Shown here piece after piece: positions 40,730-52,650 of a stretch of 64,000 bases of DNA. The first letter of the stretch is position 1, and each line of letters starts with the position of its first letter. The DNA comes from Monocercomonoides exilis (taxonomy: Eukaryota; Preaxostyla; Oxymonadida; Polymastigidae), in the NCBI GenBank assembly GCA_001643675.2, contig LSRY02000030.1, positions 482,501 to 546,500 on the forward strand, read 5' to 3'. The position numbers were made by a program, and so were the translations under genes. The notes under the pieces were generated by a model. It ran no database searches, was not told the origin of the DNA, and saw nothing but the letters and a program-made list of their open reading frames with translations.

Positions 40730-43700
40730 ATGAGAGTTGTGAATGCAATTGCAATCGTTGCACTTCTTTTGAACAGTTTGCTAATGGCCTCATCTAATTG
40801 TGAAGCAATAGACATTCTTAAGTTGACAGAAGGAAGGAAATCTATCAACATGATTGAAGGAGAGGCCAGAGTGAATAAAAGGCCAACAAGCCAAGAAAAA
40901 AGAGAACGGCAAAAAACATGGGGAATAAATGGTAACGTTCTTTCTCAGATTTGTACAGAAACGAGAGTAAAGAACTGTTCGATAAGCTTGAAAATGCTTT
41001 CTCTTTCTGCTGAAAATGACAAACACCTTATTGTGCTGAGGAAACAATCACAGTTACAACTCACAGCATGCACTATAATGTTTTTTGAATCTTCTGAGAA
41101 GAGTCCGATTTTGTGCGAAAGTGGAAGGATCAAACTTGTCAATATTTCGCTTTTGTCTCTTGCTTCTTCCTTCCAGATTTCCTCGTTGGTTTCAGTTCCT
41201 TGCCAAGCATATGATATGAACCGTGAAAGTGAACTAGAAGTGGAGAAGACATCGTTTTCGTCGTTTGCCTTGCTCTCCACTCCATTTTTTTGTTCTGACG
41301 GGTTTCTGCACGTGAAACTTGATGAGTTGAATTAATTGAACATTTCGGAAGTTGGATATGCTAACCATTTGCGAAGCGGGTTGCATTGCTGCAGAATGGA
41401 TGTCAAGGGATGCGAGTTCAATTCTGTGAGCAATGTGTATTATGGAGGGATTGTGAGCTCAATCAATTCTCGCGGAACATCCTTGTGCGCCTTCAACAGC
41501 TCATTTGGATCCTGCTCGAGAACACGTAATGTGGAATTTGAACACAATGAGTCGATGGATCGGGTGATTATCGAGAATGATCTTGCTTACACATTTATTT
41601 TCTGTGAATGGCATTCTCCAGGCGTTATTGACAGAGGAGCTGCAATTCTTTTACACGGCAGACCTGTTCTTCTCAATGTGTCACATTGTTTATTTGAGGT
41701 GTGGGATGGCTATGTTATTTTCCTTAAACAACAACATTTAATTTTTCACTATTTTTTTCCATTTCTTCTTTTATCGATTAGGAATGCAATGTCACTTATT
41801 ATTATGGAGCCATATATGCTGTTTACATTGACTCAGTGAAGATAAATGGAAGCAACTTCACACACTACTGTGTAATAGATAGACAAACTGAAGATGGTGG
41901 GGGAGGAGCTGTTGGATCAGATTCAAATAATGAGACAGTGATTTCTTCTTGCATATTTGAAAATTGCCAATCATCTTTTGGGATAGGGGCCTTATTTTTA
42001 CATAAAAATCAAAGTGCGGACAAAGAATATACAGTTTCGTCCTCAACATTTATAAGCAATAAAGCTGCTCATGTTGGTGGAGCAATGACGATAAGAGATA
42101 TTCAGAATAAGTTTTACATTCGTGATTGCTTGTTTGAAAGAAATAGTGCAAACAAAGGAGGGGCAATTCATTTTGAGAATGTTTTGCCAATTGAAAACAG
42201 CACAGCTCTTGTGCTGTATTGTCTGTTTGTGGATAATAAGGCAGAGATTGGGAATGATGTTTTGATGAACGATACTGCGAATATTAATTTCGCAAGATCT
42301 CCTTTTATTGATTGCTTTTCAACAAGAAAAGAGGAAGGAAGAGTCGTTCACGTAAATAGCACAGAGAATGTGCGCGATGAGTGGATTCCTGTTTTGAATT
42401 GCATTTATGTTTCACCAGAAGGAGAGGATACCCCTGTGTTGTGCGGACTGAGCAGTTCCTCTGCTTGCAAGAGCATTGGATATGTTGCACAGAAATGTGT
42501 ATCTTCAATTTCTATTCAGCTGACAACTGGAGTGCTTGAATCGGAAATTGCGACAGTAAGGATTGAGAATCAAGGACTAAATATAATTGGAGAAGGAGTT
42601 GAGAGTTCGACGCTGGTGAACAATCTGGGTGAGGATTGTTCAACATTTTTTGTGATTGGAGGAGGAACGTTGAGCGAGTCAGAAATGACAATAATGCAGC
42701 AAGGATTGGATCAATCGCTGGGGAGTTCGTTGTTTGTGGTGGGAGATGTTGGTGATCCGGGTGATTTGGAGAGAAGAGGCTCAGAGAAAGATGGGATGCT
42801 TATTGAAAGCATGTGTGATGTGAAGAGTACAGGAAGTGAAAATGATGGAAAAGCGTTTGGAAGGCCATGGTTTGTGGTGAAGAGGGGAAGTGCGGAGTTG
42901 AGAAACGTGAACGTGATGGATGGAGTATTTGAAGGATCGAGCGCCATGTTTCTTGGGAGTTCTTTGTCACAGATGACAATGATGGCGTGTAGTATGAGAA
43001 AGCTGAATCGGAGGGATAATGGGAGTGTTGTAATTGAAAGTGAAGATGGAGGCTCTGTCGAAGTGAACAATTGCTCCTTTATCGATTGCAATGCACCGAA
43101 CTCAGAGTGGGGAGGAGGGATGAGAGCAGTGTGTTTGCATCCAGAAGGAGCCCTGGTTTTGAAGAACAAAACAACGATAAGAAGCTGTTGCGCATCAATG
43201 GAGAGCGGAAGAGGAGGAGGAATTTGTGTAAAGGTTGATGGAGGAGTTGATGGATTTATGCTTGAAGAGATTGGGTTTGATGGGAACAAAGCAGCTATTG
43301 GGAGAGATGTGTATTTTGAGTGTGAAGATTTGAGTCAAAGTGTAAACAGAACATCTTTTGGATTTGCGGAATCGATTGAGGATCGGAAGAATTCGATGTG
43401 TGGAAGGGATTGCACATTTTTCAGGAGCAACACCGACTTGTTTGTATTTTTGAGCGGATATTTTGGAACAGAGATCAAAGCGGACAAGACAAATGGGAGA
43501 GATGAGATGTTTTGTGGGAGAGAAATTGCATGTCGCTCGCTGGAGTATTCGCAGACACGGCTGACTGGAACAGAGATGAGAACTATCAACATCAACATAT
43601 CAGCAACGATGGATGGGATCATTGAGCTGGAATGCCACACAATCAGCTCGATGGGGCAAGGTCTGGCAGATATTTTGATTGGAGTCGATCTGAACGAGGG

Positions 43701-46700
43701 AAGTAGTTGTGGGATGAATGTGAGAGGAAGAGCGTTGTTTGAGCAGATCAGATTTCAGCTGCCAATTTCTTTGGGAGAATCGCAGGAGGCACTTGTGCAT
43801 TGCTGCTCATCAGTTAGTTTTCTGAAACTTGTGGGGTGTGCATTTGTGGCAAAAGAAGAGAATGGAGTGCCTCTGAAGTATTGTCTGATATTGTCGTTGA
43901 GCGGAAAGTTTAATCTGACAAGATGCACTTTGAGTAATCTTTTGGTGGGGATTGCGCCTTTTTGCTTGGGAAGAGAGTGCGAGGTGTTGGTGAACGGGAT
44001 GATTGCACAAGAAGTTACAGTGGGCAAAGAATCGCTATTCCTGATTCCGCATGAGACTGATGAAGTTGTGGATGCATCTGTAAAAACATTTATCGTGGAG
44101 CACAGTGCATTTGAAGAAATACATACTGCCACAGGAACAGATACATCTGCTTTATTGTGTGTGGATCTCTGCAGAGAGCTTGATTTGAACAACTGCACGA
44201 TCAAAGGTGCTTTTTCAGAAGGAAGCAAGGAAGGAGGAGGAATGAAGGTGAGGATGGGAAGAGGAGGATTTCTGAGAGCAAGGGGAGTGTCGAGCGAAAG
44301 TGTTTCGAAAATTAGTCTGTGCTCATGCTCAGAGACAATCGGAAAAGGAGGATTTTTGTGGTTGAGTTGCGAAGATGACAACCACAACTATCAGCTGAGC
44401 AATCTATTGTTTGAGACGAACACAGCATCTGTGGGGAAGAATCTGTTTGTTCGATGCAGTGATCTGAATGAAACAACAACACGTGATAGATATAATCTGG
44501 ATATGAGTTTGTGGGAAAGAACAGGAAACGAGTTTGTTGGGGAAGATATTAACCGCGAGCTGTGGAATGAGACAGTGGATTTGATGTATTTTCTGGAGCT
44601 GTATGGAAGTGATGTTGTGAGTGTGTCATCGACAGGAGGATACGATGTGAGGGGGTGTGGGAGTTCTTTGTTGGCGTGCCGCACATTCTTGGTGGGGCAC
44701 AGCCATAGCACATCAAAAGGATCTCCACAGAAGAAGATAATCCTTGAGAATTCTGCAACGATTGGGGTAGTGAATGATTTGTCCTCATTTTGCATCTGCT
44801 CGATGGGGCCAGACAAAGCGAGAGTGCAGTTTGAAGAAAAGATAAAGAAAGGGGAGATTGGAGAGTGTGTGATGTTGAACACAAAAGAGATTGAATTTGA
44901 GTCAATCTTGTTTGTGCTTCCATCCAGATTTGAAGGAAGCATGAATACATTGATTTCATCAAAAGAACCAGAGGGGAAAGTTTGTCTGAGAAAGTGTGCA
45001 TTTGCAAACGAGACCTCAGCTCCTTTTTCGTTCCACATTGCGAGAATTGGAGAGGGTGTTTTGAGTATTGTTGAATGCAACATGGGTGAAATCGGATTTG
45101 GTGTTTCGCCATTTGTTTTGGGAGATGGAACAGCATCATCATTCAAATCGCTTGTTGTGGATAAGATTAAGCTGAGTGATGAGTCACTTCTGAAGATTGT
45201 GCACACAGAAAATGGACATCAATCGTGGACTCGGCAAAATACACAACATGGATCAATTGCCATGGGTGGATGCATCTTTCAGGATGTTTTGAAGGAAGGA
45301 GGGAATTCGGCAGGAATTCTGAGTAGCTTGTCTGGAATGTCTGTTGAGATTGAGGGATGTGAATTTGAGAGAGTTATTTCGAGAGAGAGCATCAGTGGAG
45401 GGTGCTTGAATGTGGTTGTTGGGAAAGGTGGCTGTTTGCAGATGAATGGAAGCGTGAATGGGTTTGAATGTGAGTGTGAAAGCAGCAGAAGCGGGAGGGG
45501 AGGATTTGTGTTTATCGAAAGCAGAGAGGAGGAGGATGGATTGAGCTTGGAGGGATTGAGATTCAGAGATAACAAAGCACATTCGGGAAGAGACATGTAT
45601 ATTATGTGTCAGGATCTGGTGGAGTCTGTGAGCAGCGTCACATTTGCGTTCGCACTGGAGATAGAAGAGGAGGAAAGAGGGAATTCGCTGGTTGGGAGAG
45701 ACGAAAGGAGGTTCAGAGAAGAAGAGGATTTGTTCATATTGATCACAGGATATTTTGGAGCGAATGTGATTGTGAGTGAGAAAAGAGGAGTTGACAATGC
45801 CGGGTGCGGGAAGGCAGTGCTTCCTTGTTGCTCGGTTGACTGGGGAGCGTCGCACTTGAACCGGGTTGGGAAGCAGCAAGTTGTGATTGAAGAAGAGGGA
45901 TGGGTTAATGGGGAAGTGGAACTAACGAATGTGATTGTGGAGGCAGCGAATGAAAGAGGATGTGCGATGAATGTGAATGGATCGGTGAGCGGAGAGAGTG
46001 CAGTTGTGATGATCACACGAGGATGCACTTTCAAGGATGTGGGGTTTGTTCTTCCTGGGAAGTTTGTGAATGGCTATAGGGTTGTTGTTGAAGGAGCAGG
46101 GGAGATGGAAGTTCTGGTGCTGTTGGAGTGTTCATTCAGGCAGGAGGAGATGAAGAAATTGGAAGCTGTTGTAATAAGTGTGTGAGAAGGAGATCTTTCG
46201 ATGGAAATGTGTTTGATTCAGTCGATATGTTCAGCAATTCCATTGATTATGGCGCCTTCATTGCTGATGAACGGGGAACAAAATTCGAGAATAATATGTG
46301 TGAGAAATAGTTTGTTTGAGGGGGTGGAAGGACAGGGGAGCAACGCAAGTGTGATGGGGTTAATGTTCGATGGGAAGATTGCTGCGAAGGTGGAGAACTG
46401 CACAGCGAGTGAGTGCGGTGGGGAGTGGAGCAACTGTGGAGGAGATGCGTTTGTAACAGTGCCAGTTGAAGGAGAATATGTAGTGAACAACTCAAAGGTG
46501 GAAAAGTGTTGGACAGAGAGAGGGAAGGGAGGAGGGATGTATCTGGATTGTGTGTCAAAGGAGCAGAAGCTGGCAGGGTTTTGCTTCATGGATGTGGTGT
46601 TTAAAGAGAACAGGGCTATGATTGGTCGAGATGTGTCTGTTCGTTGCAACTCAATATCTGAACAGATCAGCGAAAAGCAGTTTCAGATTGATTTTAGGGA

Positions 46701-49700
46701 GCCAGGGTTTGAGAGAAAGAATGCTGTTTGGGGGGTTGAGGCGAAGGATGGGGCAGAGGATGTTGATCTGATTCCACATGTTGTTGTGTATAGAAGCGAG
46801 GTTATTTTTGTGTGTGGAGAGATGGGGGAAGCAGGGGATATGAAAACATGTGGGAACAGAAGTTCACCGTGCGAAACTCTTGAATATGGACTGTCACATG
46901 TGATTGGGACGAGTTACAGCCAACTGCTGATTGACGGGTGGGCAAGGGTGAAAAGAAGTGGAAAGGCTGAGAGTGTGAGGGTGAGCAGTCTGAGTTTGGA
47001 AGAAAATGGGCGTGTTGTGTTGAATGAGAGTGTGGAAGAAGAGTGGGGAGAGTCCGCGGTTATGGAGTGTTGGGAGAGTGTTGCGGTGGAGCGGGTGAGT
47101 ATTGAGGTGGGAAACCTGTTTGAATGGAAAGGGGGAGCAATATTGAGTGTGAGATCTGGGACTTTGAGTGTGAGCCTGTGTGAAATGTGTGGGGCTTTGA
47201 TGAATGAAGCGATGAGTTACAGCTTAATTGAGAACAAGGGAGGCATCCTTCATTTGACTTCTTCATCCATTCATTCCCTGATGCTGAGCCAACCATTGAT
47301 TGCTTCATGCAACCAGACATTCAACGATGTTGGAAATGTGACGATGGAAAAAGTCAGCACGAGTGATGTTATATGTGCACGTTGTGGATGTCAGATGAGA
47401 TGGAGAAGAGTAGTGATTAGAGATATAAGCGGGGGAGGAGTGGTGAGTCTGAGCGAAGCTGAGTTTGAGGGAAATGATGTAAGAATGGAAAGAATGAGCT
47501 TGGAGCAGTCTGAGATAGTGTTTGACTGTAGAACAAAGATTGAATTGTTCTCGCTTACGGTGGAAGTTGTGTTTTTTGAGAAAGGATCAATGATTGAAGC
47601 GTTGGAGATTGAATGCGAAAGCTTTGCTTGTGCAAACAGTGAAATATGTTGGCTAAGTGTTGTTTTAGCAACGTTCAGAAATGTGTCGACAAATGCAAGG
47701 CAGAGCTCTGTAATGAATCTTCGCTCCACAGAATCCAATAATTTTGGAGTGGAGGTGTGCAATAACTCGTGTTGTTACTATTCTTCTGTTTCCGTCAAAG
47801 GTGAAATGGTTGGGATTTGGATGATGCAAAACATGAAATTAGAGAATTGCATATTCAGCGGGGATGGAAGTGGTGAGGAGAATAAAACAAAGAGGATGAA
47901 TTTTGAAAAAGTGAAGAAAGAAGGATTGTGCAGATGGAATGGGTCAATGGTTGATATTGAGAAAAGCAATGCGGAGATGAGGGAAACAACAATCAGAAAC
48001 AGCAAGGGAGGAGGGTTGTGGGTGAGTGGAGGAAGTGCGAGGATTGAAAATGGAAAGTTTGAGAACAACAACCCATCGATCGAGGGATATCCATCAGCAC
48101 GGAGGAATGTGATTTGTGAAGGGAATGGGGAGTTGAATGTTGTGAGTGTGAAAGGGGGAGATGGAATGTTGCCAAACACATCGTTGTGGATATTGGATGA
48201 GGGATGCGAATTGGGAGGGATAGCAGCTGAAAGAGCATCCCCCTTCTTTATTCCAATTCTTGAAGAGGTGAAGAATGTTTCTCAGCCAAATGGGGATGTG
48301 GAGTTGATGATTGCGGGAAAGCTGCTTCTGCCATGTGATTTGTCAGTGAAGATGAGCATGAAAAATGGGGATGAGGAGGAGATTGTGAGAAAAGGGATTG
48401 AAGAAGAAGGGTTTGTGTCAGAGAATGAGATTCACACATTTATTTCATGTTCAGAATGGGAGAAAGTGAGAGAAGAGACAGAAGTGAGTGCGTGGATTGT
48501 GTTTGGGAAAGGAGATTCGCCTTCATCAACAGAGCGATTTATTGTGAAGAACAGGAGTGAAAGTGTTGGAAAAGGAGATGAAAGGATTGCTGAAGGAGGG
48601 AAAGAAGGAAAAATCTCATGGGTTTTGATTGTTTGTATTGTGATCGTGGTAATATTATTAATTGTATCCATTATATTCATTGTTCGATGGAGAAAGGCAA
48701 AGAATGAAGCGAAAGATTTGAGAGAGATTGTGAATGATAATATCAGAAAAGATCCGAAGGCATTTGAGATGGTGACGATGGAGATGTCGCCTGAAGAGCA
48801 GTGGAGAAGAGCTGAGAGGGAGGCAGAAAAGAAAAATGAAGAGAGGATAAAAAAGAGAGTGTATGAGAAAAGCTTGGGACACTCGAAATCATCAGAACAT
48901 TTATTGAGCGAAAGTGGATCAACTGAATACATTTTGGGGAGAGATTCAGACAAGATTCCTCAATGGATGCTGGAAAAGGTTGATGAGGAAGAAGAAGAGG
49001 AAACAAGAAAGAGAACACCATCACCATCAATTTCATCAACTTCAACAACAGATTCAGATTCAACATTTGTTCGATCGGAGAGTCTGTGTCCAACCACTTC
49101 GTCGATGTCTAATCTGGTGGATGCAATGGCCTGCTCGTCTCCTCATGAGAAGCTGATTGTGGATCTGAGGGATTCACTGTTCATGTTGTTGCATGGAAGA
49201 AATAAGACGAAGGAGATGGCGATAGGCACTCTTCAGGAGAGGGAGCAAACAGCCGCACAGATCCTGTTCTGGGTGGCCAATCTGGCACTCCACTCGTTTG
49301 ATGAAATGGAAAATCCACTTTCTTCTCTTTCCACTTTGAGTCCACACATTGTTTTATTCTCAGAGCACATGGTGATCTGCATTGCCCTCCACTCGGACTG
49401 CTCTTCTTCTGATGATTCAGACTCATCATCCATATCTTCATCAACTGTTGTGACATCTGCAAGTGATGATGATGACGATGAAGATTCCCTTCCTTCATCA
49501 GCGTTTGAGGATGATGAATACAACAGAAAAGAGTGTTTGAGGTGGAAGGCACCAGAGCTGCTGATGAAGAAGATGGGAGCAACAAAGGAGTCGGTGGTAT
49601 TCTCGATTGGGATGATGCTGTGGGAGTGCTTGACTCTTCAAATCCCGTTTGGGGAGTATGAAGGGGAGGTGGCAGGGCAGAAGATTGTGAATGGGGAGAG

Positions 49701-49968
49701 GCCAGGGATGGGAGAGGCGGAGCAGTCGAGCTATCTGGAGCTGGTGAAGAAGTGTGTGTCGCAGGATTGGAGAGAGCTGGGGAGCCTGAATGAGTTGAAG
49801 AGAGAGTTCATTCAGCGGTTTCCGGCAGGATCGTTGATAATGACTATGACAGATGCGCTGTGCTGCTATTCGGCAGATGGGAACAAGAGGGAGCCCTCTT
49901 GTGGAAGTGGGAATGGAAACGGAGAAGGAACAGAAGGAAGCAGTCGGATTGTTCTTCTTGTGCAGTGA
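40730..49968 (+). pseudogene. second giant receptor-like beta-helix/pseudokinase gene, one intron, two in-frame stops
   Basis: Paralogue of the 10.9-23.3 kb gene. ATG 40730 opens a signal peptide (VNAIAIVALLLNSLLMASSN). An intron at 41699-41781 (GTGTGG...GATTAG) restores the family pattern FEECNVTYYYGAI. The frame then runs to 49968 except for a TAA at 41333-41335 (DELN*LNISE) and a TGA at 46183-46185 (ISV*EGDLS), both in frame with conserved sequence on either side. Five cysteine-header modules are visible (CGLSSSSACKSI, CGREIACRSL, CGSSLLACRTF, CGKAVLPCCSV, CGNRSSPCETL). A transmembrane helix (WVLIVCIVIVVILLIVSIIF) lies at about 48620, then juxtamembrane, Ser/Thr linker and a kinase-like C-lobe with RWKAPELL (about 49542), again without HRD or DFG. 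About 3,050 codons in all. It is either a recent pseudogene, read through, or affected by base errors; as sequenced it cannot give a full product by standard decoding. Confidence 0.75.
41699..41781 (+). other. intron in the giant plus-strand gene
   Basis: 83 nt, GTGTGG donor and TTATCGATTAG acceptor. Phase 0 removal changes frame correctly and aligns FEECNVTYYYGAI with FCNCSASYIGGAI of the paralogue. Confidence 0.7.
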
Positions 49969-51246
49969 GTGAGAGAAGAAGGCGAGCCATGTGGTGCATT
50001 TTATACACAGAAAAAAAAATTGGACAAATGATATTGTTGTTGTTGCTTGAGAGTGCTGTGGTGTCTTTTTGAATTTTTTTAAGCTGATTTTCAATTCTAT
50101 GAGTTTTTGTTTTGTTGTTAATTCTTTAATTATTCTTTGAAAATTCTTGTTTATATGCTTATATGTATGTTTGTATGTGTTAGCGATGTGATAGTTGGCT
50201 GTGTTTGGGATAAAAGTCTTTGTGTCTTATGTTTTGCTTGCTCCCCATCATCACTTCAGTTTGTTTCCTTTTCTTTTCAATAAATATTGAGAAAGAAGAA
50301 CTTGGAGTGTATTTTATAAATCGTGTCAGGCAGACGATGCACACAGCTCCATTGGCAAGGCAACAACAAAGCCGAATAATGCTCAATAATTTGCAAAATA
50401 TCAAAAACATGTGATGATGTTAGCAAACGAAGAGAAAGTTGTCTTAAGCAACAGAAAATGGATCTTCTTTGAAGTGAGCTGAATATGTTCCGACTGATAA
50501 AAAATAGTTTTTCAAAAACAAATAATTGACGTACAGATTTTCCAGAAATTGTATCAATCATTTTGTTTTTCAAATATAAAATTTCTATCTATAAACAATT
50601 TTTTAGGCAACAGCAGAACTGAACAAACAGATGATTAAAAATTCCTATTTGAGAACAGGACGCATAGCAGAACCGAGTGCAACAACACTACCATTCTGAA
50701 CTGAATTGTTGTTATCCCTCTGTAATTGTTGCACTTACCTCCGTTCCCTTTTCCTCTTTCTCTTCTTTTCCGTTTTCAACCAGTCCTGACAAAAATAAAG
50801 ATTACAGAAATTCATACGTCATTTCATAATCAAACATCTATTCATGAGTGGAGACTTTGATGATATTGACTGAATTATTTCTATTGTTAATTATTTCTCA
50901 AGAATTTTGATATTTTCATTTTTTCACATCCTTTTAATTGATAAATAAAAATTCGGAGAACCTAAACTGTGCGAATGAGAGGGAGACAATCAGCTTTTCA
51001 ATTTTTTTCACAAATGAAAAAAAGGATCAATGTCGAAGAAAAAAAGGATCAAATCAAAAAAAATCGCTTTCCTTCTTTGTATATTAACCTGTAGAATGCA
51101 ATCACAAATATTAATCTCAAAGTTTTCAAGTTCGAATTCATGTCTTATTTCATTTTTATCAAAGTGTATTGGACAATATATCTCAAGGAATGAAATAAAT
51201 GAAGCTGCAGAATTGTTGAAATTTTTCAAAAGCATGTTCTTTGATA
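49969..51246. other. 3' flank and AT-rich spacer, nothing recognised
   Basis: Short frames only. No tRNA-like or repeat structure noticed apart from homopolymers. Confidence 0.4.
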
Positions 51247-51880
51247 GGGTTACACTTTCACCTCTGACCCTTTTTTTAACTCCCACCTTTTTATTTGTGG
51301 AGCTGGCTACGGCTTAATACAAGCCTGTAGCCAACAAAAAATAACTAGAAATGTTTATTTTAATATATTTTGCTTATACAGAAAAAATTTTTTAACGAAA
51401 ATTTTTTAACTTTGAGATCTCGGTATTTTTCAATTTTATTTTTTGATCATTAAATTGATGGTCTTTCCATGAATATAACATTCTGGAAGTTTAAAGGGAC
51501 ATCAACATTACACATCATACCCTTTTTATTGTTTTTATAACTTTTCACATTTCACAAGTTTCTTTTTCATCTGTTTTCTCATTTCATCCACTTTTCGAAA
51601 AAATGAAATTTTTTTAAGAACGATGAATTTTTAAAAAAAATTTTAAGATGATCATTTGTTAATATTAGAATGTTAATTATGTTGATATTCAAAAAAGTTT
51701 TTTACAAATTTGATTATTAACAGAAAAATGAAAAACATCAATTTCGGTAGTTTTGATTTTTACAGCCAGTAACATTTTTTCATCAAAAAATAATGTCAGT
51801 GCACAATAATATTTTAAGTTTTAAATGATATACAGCTTAAAAAATTTAAAAATTGCATTTCATTCAATCAATAATATTAT
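51247..51880. mobile_element. truncated copy B of the foldback MITE-like family
   Basis: Starts with TA then gggttacact and follows copy A (9227 onward) through the first arm and the spacer, for example tggagctggctacggctta and gatggtctttccatgaatat. It stops near 51880, where the next element's inverted end begins at 51888. The second arm is missing on the far side of the retroelement cluster, so this is truncation rather than simple nested insertion. Confidence 0.8.
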
Positions 51881-51887
51881 TTTGATA

Positions 51888-52576
51888 GAACGCAGTGAGA
51901 GCAGGTTTGCTCCGAAATTATGAGTTTGATCTTTAAGTGTGGGTGGTTTTAGTGAGAACTTCGCCCTCCCAAATATGACGTGGAAAAAAGGAACAGATGA
52001 AAATATTGACAAAAACATTTGAACTATTGAAAAGAGTATTATGCATTGTCCGCTTCACTTCACCACCGACTTCGCCTTTTCGCTTTGGTCACGAGGATCA
52101 GAAGGCAGGGGACATGCCCCTCGGAGCTGTCTCCTGCAGTCCGTGCAGGGATCCGGAGAGGCGAGTGTTCCAAAACGGAGCAGAAAGAAAAACCACTCTC
52201 GCTTCCGAGAGGAGTGGAAAAGAAAACTGCACGTGATGTGCTCTGCCTCCCTCTCTTCTGCTGATCCAGCAGATCAACCCCAATCATCACACACTGCATA
52301 TTAAATATTTAATTCTTCTCCGTAAAAACAATAATAATCTGGTTTAGGAGTGGGATCATGTTTTCACTATTCATTTGTTCCCATGTTTCTCTGAACAGGT
52401 TCCAGGTTCACTCTTGTGACTTCGTACTGTTGATCTTTCTTTCTTCCCTTGAATATCTCGCTCCCTTTTTCTCGTCATATTGCTCCTAATATTTTTCTCT
52501 CTTTGGTACCCAGCTGCTTTGATTCTCTCCATCCGCGTTCGTATTATTTCGGAGCAAATCCTGTCTCACTGCGTTC
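51888..52576. mobile_element. 689-bp element with inverted ends, probable non-autonomous relative of the adjacent retroelement
   Basis: The left end gaacgcagtgagagcaggtt matches the complement of the right end (ctgtctcactgcgttc), extending about 37 bp with few differences. The ends resemble the neighbouring 5.2-kb element's terminal repeat (gaacgcaaggagcaggtttg). The interior is GC-richer than its surroundings (52040-52300) but has no recognisable domain. It abuts the large element with only a few bases between. Confidence 0.55.
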
Positions 52577-52581
52577 TGTCA

Positions 52582-52638
52582 ATTCGCAATAGAGCGAATA
52601 TATGAACGCAAGGAGCAGGTTTGCTCCTCAATAATGAG
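52582..52638 (+). repeat. inverted terminal repeat, left
   Basis: Complementary to 57723-57779 at roughly three quarters of positions, with a perfect 18-bp core ttgctcctcaataatgag. Confidence 0.75.
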
Positions 52639-52650
52639 TTCTGAAATCCC

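Noticed and set aside
42711-43289. 192-codon and similar minus-strand frames antisense to the plus giant gene
   Set aside because: Same reasoning: shadows of a long, purine-rich coding strand.
51997-52304. Small ORFs in the 689-bp element
   Set aside because: Overlapping frames on both strands with no domain and no conserved start; GC-rich composition alone explains them.
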